From Oscillospiraceae bacterium (GTDB lineage: Bacteria; Bacillota; Clostridia; Oscillospirales; Ruminococcaceae): 43,200 bases of DNA. This document shows positions 32,144 to 39,753 of the stretch, piece by piece. The translations under genes were made by a program, and so were the position numbers. The DNA is taken from the NCBI GenBank assembly GCA_022508825.1, contig JAFLUI010000005.1:1-43200 (forward strand), in the 5' to 3' direction. Position 1 is the stretch's first letter. The number at the start of each line of letters is the position of its first letter. The notes under the pieces were generated by a model. It saw only the letters and a list, made by a program, of their open reading frames with translations. It was not told the DNA's origin and did not search any database.

Positions 32144-33533
32144 GAACGGCGACATTATAAGCTATGAGATCCGTGTTTTCAAAGGCAGGGACGAAAACGG
32201 CAAGCAGCTCAATCCCTATGTTATGACGTATAAACCCGCTCCCGGTATGACTGCAAGGCAAATCGAAAAGGAGCTGAACCGTCAGGCGGTGCAGTTTGAG
32301 GAAAAATGCAAGCAAGGATACGTCCTTGACAATCGACAGACCTTTGCAGAGTACGCCGAATATGTCGTATCTCTGAAAGAGAGAGCGGGTGTCAAGCATT
32401 CAGTAATATGCTGGTATAAGGCTCAGCTGGAGCGGGTCAACGCAGGTATAGGACATCTGAAGCTGTGCGAAATACGTCCACAGCACCTTAACGCCCTCTA
32501 TGAGCAGCTTTCCGCAAAGGGTATCAGGGGGAACAGCTCAAAGGCATATTGCAAGACCAATCTTTCACAGCTTATAAAGAACTCTAACAGGAAAAAGGCG
32601 GAATTTGCAAAGGCGGCAGGCGTAGCAGAGGTAACTCTTGCAAGCTGCTGTCGTGGTAACGCCGTTTCCGTAGATACAGCCGAAAAGATTGCCAAAGAGT
32701 TAAACTGCAAGGTGAAATCTCTGTTTGATGTTGTAGAGAATACAGACGCATTGTCTCCCTCAACGATCTCAGGGTATCACCGCTGTATATCTGCTATACT
32801 CGGACAGGCAGAAAAGGAAATGCTTATACCGTTTAATCCTGCTGCAAAGGCAACACCGCCGAAAAAAGAAAAGCCGCAGCCGAATTATTTTCAGCCTGCG
32901 GACATTGAAAATATAAGAAACGCTCTTGAAAATGAGCCTATAAAGTGGAAAACTCTTGTACACCTGCTCCTGATTACAGGTGCAAGGCGTGGAGAGATCG
33001 CCGGTCTGAAATGGTCTGCCGTTGATTGGGAGAACAACCGCATACACATAAATATTACCCTGCTTAGCAAGACCGACATAGGAATATATGAAGATACGCC
33101 CAAAACAGAGCAGTCAGACCGCTATATAACGCTTCCGGCGGAAACAATGGACCTTTTGCGGGAGTATCGGGAATATTGGTTAGACTATCGCCAAAAGTGC
33201 GGATCAGCGTGGAACAGCTTTGTACAAATCGCAGACAAGAGCGGCAACCCACTTAATATAAAAGCTGATTACCTCTTTGTGCAGGAGCAGGGGAACAAGA
33301 TCGGCTATCCTATGCGCCCGGAGAGTATAACAAAATGGTGCAGAGACTTCTCCAGGAGGAACGGCTTACCGCATATTAACCCCCACGCCTTCCGGCACAC
33401 GATGGCAAGTATTTTATATTTCAACGGCGTTGACGGTATAAGCATATCGAGCAGGTTAGGACATTCAAAGGCAAGTACCACTGTAAACACCACATATGGA
33501 CACACCTACCAAAGCAGCCAATATTCGATATAA
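32115..33533 (+). CDS. int: Tyrosine integrase with embedded HTH domain
   Basis: A 472-residue phage/ICE-type recombinase. It has an N-terminal arm-binding segment (RPRKNKNGDIISYEIRVFKG), then a SAM-like core-binding domain. The catalytic domain has Arg291 in GARRGEI, His424-x-x-Arg427 in HAFRHTMAS, LGHSKASTT, and the nucleophile Tyr461 in NTTYGH. The unusual part is about residues 156-209 (KKAEFAKAAGVAEVTLASCCRGNAVSVDTAEKIAKELNCKVKSLFDV). This is an XRE-type HTH inserted in the core-binding domain. It carries three octamers (32234, 32383, 32430). The ribosome site ACAGGAGGGTCCCGACA lies inside the repressor gene. Confidence 0.93.
   Translation: MANIRPRKNKNGDIISYEIRVFKGRDENGKQLNPYVMTYKPAPGMTARQIEKELNRQAVQFEEKCKQGYVLDNRQTFAEYAEYVVSLKERAGVKHSVICWYKAQLERVNAGIGHLKLCEIRPQHLNALYEQLSAKGIRGNSSKAYCKTNLSQLIKNSNRKKAEFAKAAGVAEVTLASCCRGNAVSVDTAEKIAKELNCKVKSLFDVVENTDALSPSTISGYHRCISAILGQAEKEMLIPFNPAAKATPPKKEKPQPNYFQPADIENIRNALENEPIKWKTLVHLLLITGARRGEIAGLKWSAVDWENNRIHINITLLSKTDIGIYEDTPKTEQSDRYITLPAETMDLLREYREYWLDYRQKCGSAWNSFVQIADKSGNPLNIKADYLFVQEQGNKIGYPMRPESITKWCRDFSRRNGLPHINPHAFRHTMASILYFNGVDGISISSRLGHSKASTTVNTTYGHTYQSSQYSI
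33493..33518 (+). repeat. Integrase 3'-end repeat, copy 1
   Basis: A 26-bp segment starting just before the catalytic tyrosine codon of int; an identical copy lies at 35835-35860. Similarity continues weakly on both sides. Confidence 0.85.
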
Positions 33534-33718
33534 AACAGCCTTGATCACGTAAACATTCAAGGTTGCATTTCGTTGAAATATAAATCCTAAAAATTTTGAA
33601 ATTCAATAAGTTAAAGTTTTGAGCATCCGTTAATTTGTGTAAAAAACATCAAAATTTTTAGGCAATCAGATGAAAAAATTGTATGTTGCGCAGATTTCAA
33701 TATCTTGTGTAAAGGGTA

Positions 33719-33747
33719 TTGAAAAATAAGACAAAGTATACTATAAT
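33719..33747 (+). promoter_or_regulatory. Promoter of the 444-codon cargo gene
   Basis: TTGAAA, 17 bases, TATAAT, about 12 bases before the open frame. The preceding 33534-33718 has a CCTTGA/TCAAGG hairpin right after int and is otherwise A/T rich without a gene. Confidence 0.75.
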
Positions 33748-33758
33748 AAAATAAAAGT

Positions 33759-35093
33759 ATGTCAAGGAGGTGCATTGATATAGGAATCTGTGGGTTTGAA
33801 AAGGTTTTTGAATCCTTCTGCGCAAAAAATCCATCAACTGCAGATGTTGAGCATGATAAAGACAAGGTACGGGATAAATATACCGAGATCCTCGATGTAG
33901 TTGGAATAGACAAGGAATTATTGCGTGCAAAGGAAAAAGTCACGGATATTGATGGAAGGACAGTGAAAAGTGGCACCTATATTTTTCCAGAGCAATCTGT
34001 TGATTTCTGCGCGACTGTTATACATAAATATACCTCAAGTGATTTTAAGGAATTGCGTAAAGCCAATTTTGACAAGGTGACTATAGGTGAGATCGTTTTT
34101 CTGATTGGAGGGTTTAGAATAATGCTCCGCGATCTTGGGTATTCGGAAGAAGTAGTGCTGAAACAGTATAATGCAATGGAAAGACTTATGAAATATAAAT
34201 TGCGTTTGGCAATCGACGAACTTGAATGCCAGTTATGCGCCATACACAAACTTGCAGAGGAATGTGAGCGCAGAGATATCAGTTTTAACTACTACGATAA
34301 AACTTATTTTATACGTTACATGGCATTTAAAATGGCGGCAACGAAGTGCTATATAGAATCAGTCTACGGAAGTTACACTGATATTCGCTCTGAGGAACTT
34401 TCAGAAATAGCATATGATGAATCCCCACAGATGTCCACCGAGAGGATAAACAAAGAGATGATTTTTTTCGATGCATTGGAACATAACGATAAGTATCAGA
34501 GGTTGTTAAGGCAACAAGAAAAACTTATTGCTGAAGATACATTCATAAAAAACAAGCAGAAGCGATTTAAAGAAATCAAGGTGGAACTTGATAAAATCCG
34601 AGAACAATATCAGACGGAATTGTTCGGTAAACTGTTAGATGAGGAAGAAGATGACTCATTGATGATTCAGCATCCTATAGATGTTTTGAAAGAAGCCGTT
34701 GTGGATACCGACTTATGGATTAAAGATAATGCGGAACGCGATGAAGCTGAGTCAGCAAAAAATCCTGAAGATATTGAGCGTGAAAATGCTGAGAGAGAAA
34801 GAATACGGCAGTGGTTAGAAGAGCATGGGGTAAACTTGAGTTTTGATTTGCCAAATACTGATGAGCAGGAAGAGGAAATATTCGTCCAGAGCGGCAACCT
34901 CTCTTTGGAGGTAAAAGGAACGATTCGCCTCCCATGCTTCTGTAAAAAGGGACAAATTACAGCCTATAAAGGTATCAAGGGCAAGTGTGCTATTAAATGT
35001 CCCAACTGCGGATACTATATCATTGTTGATTATGACAATATGACCGCTGAACCATTAGAACTGTACGGACCAGTTCGTCGTATTGGAAAATAA
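33759..35093 (+). CDS. Orphan 444-residue protein with C-terminal zinc ribbon
   Basis: Not recognised. The protein is charged and helical (ECQLCAIHKLAEECERRDISFNYYDKTYFIRYMAFKMAATKCYIESVY, then a long coiled coil around KIREQYQTELFGKLLDEEEDDS). It ends in a small beta domain with a zinc ribbon: RLPCFCKKGQITAYKGIKGKCAIKCPNCGYYIIVDYDN. The start is uncertain: AAGGAGG lies inside the first codons of the open frame, so the real start may be a non-ATG codon a few residues in (near IGICGFEKVF). It has its own promoter and sits between the two integrase-end repeats, so it is probably cargo. Confidence 0.6.
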   Translation: MSRRCIDIGICGFEKVFESFCAKNPSTADVEHDKDKVRDKYTEILDVVGIDKELLRAKEKVTDIDGRTVKSGTYIFPEQSVDFCATVIHKYTSSDFKELRKANFDKVTIGEIVFLIGGFRIMLRDLGYSEEVVLKQYNAMERLMKYKLRLAIDELECQLCAIHKLAEECERRDISFNYYDKTYFIRYMAFKMAATKCYIESVYGSYTDIRSEELSEIAYDESPQMSTERINKEMIFFDALEHNDKYQRLLRQQEKLIAEDTFIKNKQKRFKEIKVELDKIREQYQTELFGKLLDEEEDDSLMIQHPIDVLKEAVVDTDLWIKDNAERDEAESAKNPEDIERENAERERIRQWLEEHGVNLSFDLPNTDEQEEEIFVQSGNLSLEVKGTIRLPCFCKKGQITAYKGIKGKCAIKCPNCGYYIIVDYDNMTAEPLELYGPVRRIGK

Positions 35094-35296
35094 AATAATG
35101 AATGGACAGTTCACAAAAATAATTTAAAAACCAAAATACGCAGGCAATACATTTTGTATTGTCTGTGTATCCTTTTTACTTACACCCCCAAAATTTTTTT
35201 TGTTTTTGGGGTTCATCTTTTTTTCCCGATGCGTTATAATTGCAGTATGTAGTGAGCATTCTGCTTGAAACCACAAAATCATAAGGAGGATTTTTT

Positions 35297-35563
35297 ATGA
35301 CTATCAGATATGTTGAAAGCGAAAAAATGACTGTCCAGGGGAAATGGGATGCGATTGTCAAACGGTATGGAAAGTGGTGGAAAATCGAGCCGCTTGGTGG
35401 CGGAAATGGCAATTGGTTGCTGACTAGGAAGAGTGATGTGTTGGTCAACGGAAAGAGTTACCGAAGCTTTATTCTCGACCATTATGGCAAGTCCAGGCTG
35501 ACAAAAAAACTTGCCGACAAGTTCCGCAAGGACGTCGAAAGTGGTAAAATAATAATTCAATAA
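35297..35563 (+). CDS. 88-residue hypothetical protein
   Basis: Not recognised. MTIRYVESEKMTVQGKWDAIVKRYGKWWKIEPLGGGNGNWLLTRKSDVLVNGKSYRSFILDHYGKSRLTKKLADKF is basic and strand-rich with several tryptophans, ending in a helix. It has an excellent ribosome site, AAGGAGGATTTTTT. A TATAAT lies near 35235 without a convincing -35. Base composition is richer in GC than the A/T-rich gene before it. It is the second gene of the 2.3-kb segment between the integrase-end repeats. Confidence 0.6.
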   Translation: MTIRYVESEKMTVQGKWDAIVKRYGKWWKIEPLGGGNGNWLLTRKSDVLVNGKSYRSFILDHYGKSRLTKKLADKFRKDVESGKIIIQ

Positions 35564-35834
35564 TCATGGTCGATGAATGGAAAAAAGAACAGGCAGCCTA
35601 AAATGAACGAGGATTCGAGGTGTGTTTTTATCTGTTCAGCGGTAGGAACAGTATAATGATATCCTCTGCAAAGTTGATGCGGTAAGATACATCTCTCTTG
35701 CATATAAACCGATTTTGTTTGGAAAGCCTGTATTCAGATTAGTGGTTTACCTTTAATAAAACTGTTCACAATATAAACGTTGTGAGCGTCTCTTTCGTTC
35801 TTATGGTGGGGTGTTTTATGGATTGTAATCATCC

Positions 35835-35860
35835 CATATGGACACACCTACCAAAGCAGC
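35835..35860 (+). repeat. Integrase 3'-end repeat, copy 2
   Basis: Identical over 26 bp to 33493-33518. In frame it reads PYGHTYQSSLYLI, matching the TYGHTYQSSQYSI end of int but without the upstream catalytic domain. It is followed by a terminator (35878-35916). Confidence 0.85.
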
Positions 35861-35877
35861 TTATATTTGATAAAAAC

Positions 35878-35916
35878 AAAAAGTTGTTGTTTAAATATAA
35901 TGAACAACAACTTTTT
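35878..35916. terminator. Strong bidirectional terminator
   Basis: A 14-bp perfect stem (AAAAAGTTGTTGTT and complement) with an 11-nt loop and A/T runs on both sides. It ends the HEPN operon on the minus strand and could have ended an int-like gene on the plus strand. Confidence 0.85.
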
Positions 35917-35974
35917 TATTTATATAGAACAACATAGATAATATAATTACCACCAAAAGTAATGAAACATACAT

Positions 35975-37197
35975 TTATATATTGTCTTGTGAAAATTTAT
36001 TTATTACTTCAAAGGCCAAATATTTTAAAAGTGGTAACTCATTAGCAATTATCTGGTTGTTTATAAATGGGATGGCTATATATTCATCAACATCTCCTTT
36101 TGCATGAGCTATTGAGCATCTGTAACTATATACTCTCTCAACTAGCTTAGACAATATATTCTCATCGTTCATTGAAATATCAATTGCTAATTTTTCTGAA
36201 TGGCAATATTTTTGTTGATATTCAGGGCTTGAATTTATCCAGTCTTTAAACTTTGTAATATCTACTGAGTTAGAAAATATCAATTTTAAAGTGCAACGTT
36301 CATTACTAACTCTTTTATATTTTGTAAGTATTTTTCTTAATTCATTGTGATCTATATTTTCGAGGTCAAATTCTGCAAATATGTTCAGGAAGAAATTGTT
36401 TTGAGCACGAATAAAAAAATACTCTATTACTTGATAATAACTGAGATATGCTAGCCTTTCATCATATGCATTTAAAGCGTTATTAAAATATAACATTGGT
36501 ATTTGTTCATATCCTTTAGGAGTAAAATTCATATTATATACTGTATTATCACCTATTTGTTTTTGAATATGATTTAACTTGTAAATTTTGAAATCCATAT
36601 CATATTCCATAGATACACATAATAATATTTCATTTGTCAATGCTACAAGTTGTTCTAACGTCTTATTTTCCACATCAAACAATTGGATCGACATAATTTG
36701 TTCATGGTTTTTGTATACATGATCTATGCTTCCATCCTCATTTTCATTTATAAAATAGTCATAAAATATAGACCAAATTAAATCACTTTTAACTCCAATT
36801 GATGCAATAACTTTATCATTATTATATATATTAATTTCACCAACATCAAAATAGTCAAAGCCTTTAATGATTTTTTGTATGTTTTCATATTACTAGGTAT
36901 AATAAGACATTCATAATAATCTGCAAATCGTAATGAATTATTATCAATCCGAATAAATGCATTATCAAACATACGGCTGATAACATCTCTACAAATTCTC
37001 CAATCATCATTTGGCTTTAAGTTATTAATCATCGTGACAAATAGATTCCTTTGCTGCTCTAATATTTTTTTCGCTGTTTCATCCAAATCTATGACGGTTC
37101 CCCCAATGTCCACTTTTGTAATCTTGTTTACGTCCAAAGAATTAGCCCAACGTTTGAGAGCTGCAATATCTATTTTAGTATGTCCATATAACGCCAT
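35975..37197 (-). pseudogene. HEPN-type defence protein, split by a frameshift in a 6-base T run
   Basis: Two frames join into one protein. The first (MALYGHTKIDIAALKRWANSLDVNKITKVDIGGTVIDL) breaks after NMKTYKK. Adding one base to the T run at 36871-36876 continues it as IIKGFDYFDVGEINIYNNDKVIASIGVKSDLIW... into the frame MSIQLFDVENKTLEQL, about 407 residues in total. The C-terminal part has LVERVYSYRCSIAHAKGD, with Arg-x4-His as in HEPN ribonucleases (RCSIAH). The ATG at 37197 follows AAGGTGATTAAT. HEPN proteins are RNases or their inactive relatives in abortive infection. It follows the Ntn and DUF3800 genes. Confidence 0.65.
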
Positions 37198-37302
37198 ATT
37201 AATCACCTTGTTTATTCGCATGATATATCAATTTGTTTCTACTCAATTTCCTGATCCAAACTATCAAACCTGGAGAACTAAAAACTCACCAAAATATTCT
37301 AA

Positions 37303-38145
37303 CTATAATATTTTATGTGTGTCAGTTTCAAAAATAATAGGCAAAAGAAAAAATTTTATGTTCGGATTATCTATATCTATTTGACTATATCTAAACTTAT
37401 TAGTATATATGATTGATGTATTGTTTTGATCAAAATCAATAATTACATCATTTTCAGATTCGTGAAAGCGTATTGTGCAATCACCTGTTGCAGCAGAACC
37501 ACTAAATATAATTTCGCCATCAGGTTGTACTATTTGTTGTCTTTCTTTATATAATTCAGTACGTTCAGGGAATAAAAATTTTTGTTCATTTTCAAAATAA
37601 GAGGTGCATATAATAAAACCTCCAACAGAATCATCTTCGCATTCTTCTACTGCTTTTTTAAAAAGGTCTAATGACGTGTTAGATGATGTTCGTAATTCTT
37701 GCATTTTGCAAAACGCTTTATAAGAACCTATCCATGCTGATGAACAGTCTATATCAATATTTCTTTCTTTAATACAAGTTATATGCGTTTCGTCATTATC
37801 AACATAACATAGAATAAATTCAATATCATCTTTATCGGTAGACATATGCAGTTCAAACGCTTTATTTATAACATCTTCATCCGTAAATTTGGGCTTACTT
37901 GATATCCATTCTAATAACTTATGTGCATATAAAGTATTGTTACCAGCAAATGAAACAGAGAATTTAGGATTAATAATTGCACTTTTTATAAAACCGTACT
38001 TTTCGATTGCCATACGTGTTTTATCACTCCAATTTGACAAATAAGCCCCTGTGAGTGTGGTTTTTGTGTCGCTATATATTTTAGTACAGTTATACATATC
38101 ATTCTCAAATTTAGTCTGAGATTTTTCTGCATAAACAAAACTCAT
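37303..38145 (-). CDS. Ntn-hydrolase / proteasome-beta-like protein
   Basis: A 280-residue protein. The opening MSFVYAEKSQTKFENDMYNCTKIYSDTKTTLTG, followed by IKSAIINPKFSVSFAGNNTLYAHKLLEWI, resembles the sandwich strands of proteasome-type Ntn-hydrolases, where an SFAGN-like turn and an early SDTKxT strand recur. The pattern continues with IEFILCYVDNDETHITCIKERNIDIDCSSAWIGSYKAF and GGFIICTSYFENEQKF. I cannot place a processed N-terminal nucleophile with certainty, so catalysis is unproven. It overlaps the DUF3800 gene by four bases, implying a coupled complex. A proteolytic or sensing role in defence is an inference. Confidence 0.55.
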   Translation of the reverse strand: MSFVYAEKSQTKFENDMYNCTKIYSDTKTTLTGAYLSNWSDKTRMAIEKYGFIKSAIINPKFSVSFAGNNTLYAHKLLEWISSKPKFTDEDVINKAFELHMSTDKDDIEFILCYVDNDETHITCIKERNIDIDCSSAWIGSYKAFCKMQELRTSSNTSLDLFKKAVEECEDDSVGGFIICTSYFENEQKFLFPERTELYKERQQIVQPDGEIIFSGSAATGDCTIRFHESENDVIIDFDQNNTSIIYTNKFRYSQIDIDNPNIKFFLLPIIFETDTHKIL

Positions 38146-39320
38146 ATTATTACATCCTCATATGTATCATCAAAATAGCGTTTTAGTTTTTTAAATTCAT
38201 CATGTGCAAATAAATCTAACTCGTTATTAGTTGCCAACCTCACTAAATCTCTGCACTTTCTTAATCTTTCTAACATTGGAATAACAACTGAAGCTCCGTG
38301 GTTAACAAAATCATACAGTTCCGCTTCTTTTGATGGTATTTTATATCCTTTTGGCGAGCTGGCAATTATAACGCCTTTATCTCTCAACTTGCATATTATT
38401 CTTAATCTAAATGTACTTGTTGATATATCGCTATATCCCATATGTTCAAGTTGAGATTTTAATTCTTTTGTGGAAATGTATCCTCTGGTATCGTTGTTCA
38501 TAAATCGAAATAATAAATAATCTAAGACAATTACCTGTGCTTTTATTTCGTCATCATCTTCATTGTCATTATTGTGTTTTAAAAATAAAGCTGCTTGTCT
38601 AAAACACAACTCTGCAATTGTTTCATCATAATCTTCGGCAATTGCACTATTATTTATTTTATATGATTCAAATGTTTGAGGATATATCATAATTCTAATT
38701 ATCTTAGATTTAAGTATTTGCAAATATGGAGGTGTATCATCAGAACGTCTTGTTGGGTCATACGCGAATGCAAATGTGCCACTAATAAAATCCGCCAATT
38801 GAATCAATATATCATTTTGGCTTGCACAAAAACTAAATTCAGTTTCACCTAATAAATTAGGTAATTCTTGACGAGCATAAACATAGCTGCTAAAACTTTT
38901 CATATAATCGCTCCCACCAATCTCATCAGCTACAATCACAAGATTAGAAAAAGCTCTCCGAAGTTCTTTGTGGAGGATATTATTCATAAACTTATAAAAT
39001 GATTTTTTATATCTTAATCCGGGCATACGTTCACACTCACGTTTATCAACTACCACAGAAAATATTGAGAAAGGCAGTTCTTTTAAATCTTGAATAATGC
39101 TTAATCGGCGCTTATGATTTTTTCCGATTTTAGATGACTTCATTTCTGATTTCTGAAAGTTATGTTTTTGGCGTATGGTTTCCATTGATAATTTTAAATT
39201 ATCTACATTTTGCTCTTCTACAATGATAGCTGTTATAATAAAGTGTGTTGATACGCCTTCCTTTGAGAAATTCCATCCAAAACCACCATATTCATCTGTA
39301 AAAGCATATATCTTCTCCAA
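38142..39320 (-). CDS. DUF3800 domain protein with C-terminal winged helix
   Basis: A 392-residue protein. DUF3800 is an RNase-H-like fold common in phage-defence islands. Visible signatures are YAFTDEYGGFGWNF at the N-terminus (the Asp of strand 1), KSEMKSSKIGKNHKRRL, LVIVADEIGGSDYMKS and ILIQLADFISGTFAF (the conserved LxxADFISG). The last ~150 residues form a winged-helix-like domain (GYISTKELKSQLEHMGYSDISTSTFRLRIICKLRDKGVIIAS). The start is TTG after GAGGTGAAATAA. It is the first gene of the operon. The catalytic residues look intact, so nuclease activity is plausible. Confidence 0.85.
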   Translation of the reverse strand: MEKIYAFTDEYGGFGWNFSKEGVSTHFIITAIIVEEQNVDNLKLSMETIRQKHNFQKSEMKSSKIGKNHKRRLSIIQDLKELPFSIFSVVVDKRECERMPGLRYKKSFYKFMNNILHKELRRAFSNLVIVADEIGGSDYMKSFSSYVYARQELPNLLGETEFSFCASQNDILIQLADFISGTFAFAYDPTRRSDDTPPYLQILKSKIIRIMIYPQTFESYKINNSAIAEDYDETIAELCFRQAALFLKHNNDNEDDDEIKAQVIVLDYLLFRFMNNDTRGYISTKELKSQLEHMGYSDISTSTFRLRIICKLRDKGVIIASSPKGYKIPSKEAELYDFVNHGASVVIPMLERLRKCRDLVRLATNNELDLFAHDEFKKLKRYFDDTYEDVII

Positions 39321-39375
39321 TTATTTCACCTCATTCTTTAAGCACAATGGTCTTTGTCTCTTCATTATTGGTAAA

Positions 39376-39639
39376 TTATTTTGTTAATGCCTGATACATA
39401 TTCATCAATTCTGCCGTGCACTCACTCTCCATCATAGTTTTCACATCAAAACCATACGCCTGCATAACTGCCCTATCATTGTGCTAGTGAGCCTTTCGTA
39501 GTTCAGGTAGCATAGTTGTTTCATCGTAAAAATCAGCAAGAGAGCAATCAGAATATTTTGTACGAATGTCAAATATAGTCTGCACTGTCTGCTCTATCAT
39601 GGATTCCTGTTCCTTAACGATGCCCCCACATAGGTGCAT
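39376..39639 (-). pseudogene. C-terminal remnant of an MmeI-like restriction-modification enzyme
   Basis: Read on the minus strand: MHLCGGIVKEQESMIEQT, then VQTIFDIRTKYSDCSLADFYDETTMLPELRKAH, stop, HNDRAVMQAYGFDVKTMMESECTAELMNMYQALTK. SLADxYDxxTMPPELxKAHxxxDRAVxxAYG is the characteristic C-terminus of MmeI-like Type IIG or large class I SAM-dependent DNA methyltransferases. An in-frame TAG (39484-39486) replaces the codon after KAH, and the catalytic and target-recognition domains are missing. It is a decayed R-M gene between two defence operons. The rest of 39321-39753 holds nothing else. Confidence 0.75.
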
Positions 39640-39753
39640 TTTGCACACTCCTCATAACAGTTTAGGATTCATTTTTGCAAGTGTACACCAATCTGCAAAA
39701 TTCAAGATTTATTCTGAAACTTTATCAGATTTCAAAATATTTATTTAACTCAC

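Larger units (their letters stand above)
21160..32437. repeat. Dispersed octamer GAGCGGGT (usually GGAGCGGGT), about 20 copies
   Basis: Plus-strand copies start at 21160, 21668, 22209, 22541, 24448, 25120, 25585, 26452, 29141, 32383 and 32430. Minus-strand copies (read as ACCCGCTC) start at 21751, 22437, 24645, 26024, 26477, 27318, 28140, 30914 and 32234. Seventeen of the 20 extend to GGAGCGGGT. They occur between genes and inside genes in different codon phases, so the constraint is on DNA, not protein. I found only one copy elsewhere (3081-3088, in rnfA). Counts were made by eye. Confidence 0.8.
35564..35974. other. Gene-free segment holding the second integrase-end repeat
   Basis: No gene is supported. 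The only clear structures are the 26-bp repeat at 35835-35860 and the terminator at 35878-35916. The 5' part (35564-35830) shows no repeat, promoter or frame I can defend. Confidence 0.6.

Noticed and set aside
21160-32437. Octamer as a protein-level motif
   Set aside because: It is read in different frames and on both strands and also lies outside genes.
33534-33718. Gene or RNA between int and the cargo promoter
   Set aside because: Only an A/T-rich stretch with one short hairpin; no frame.
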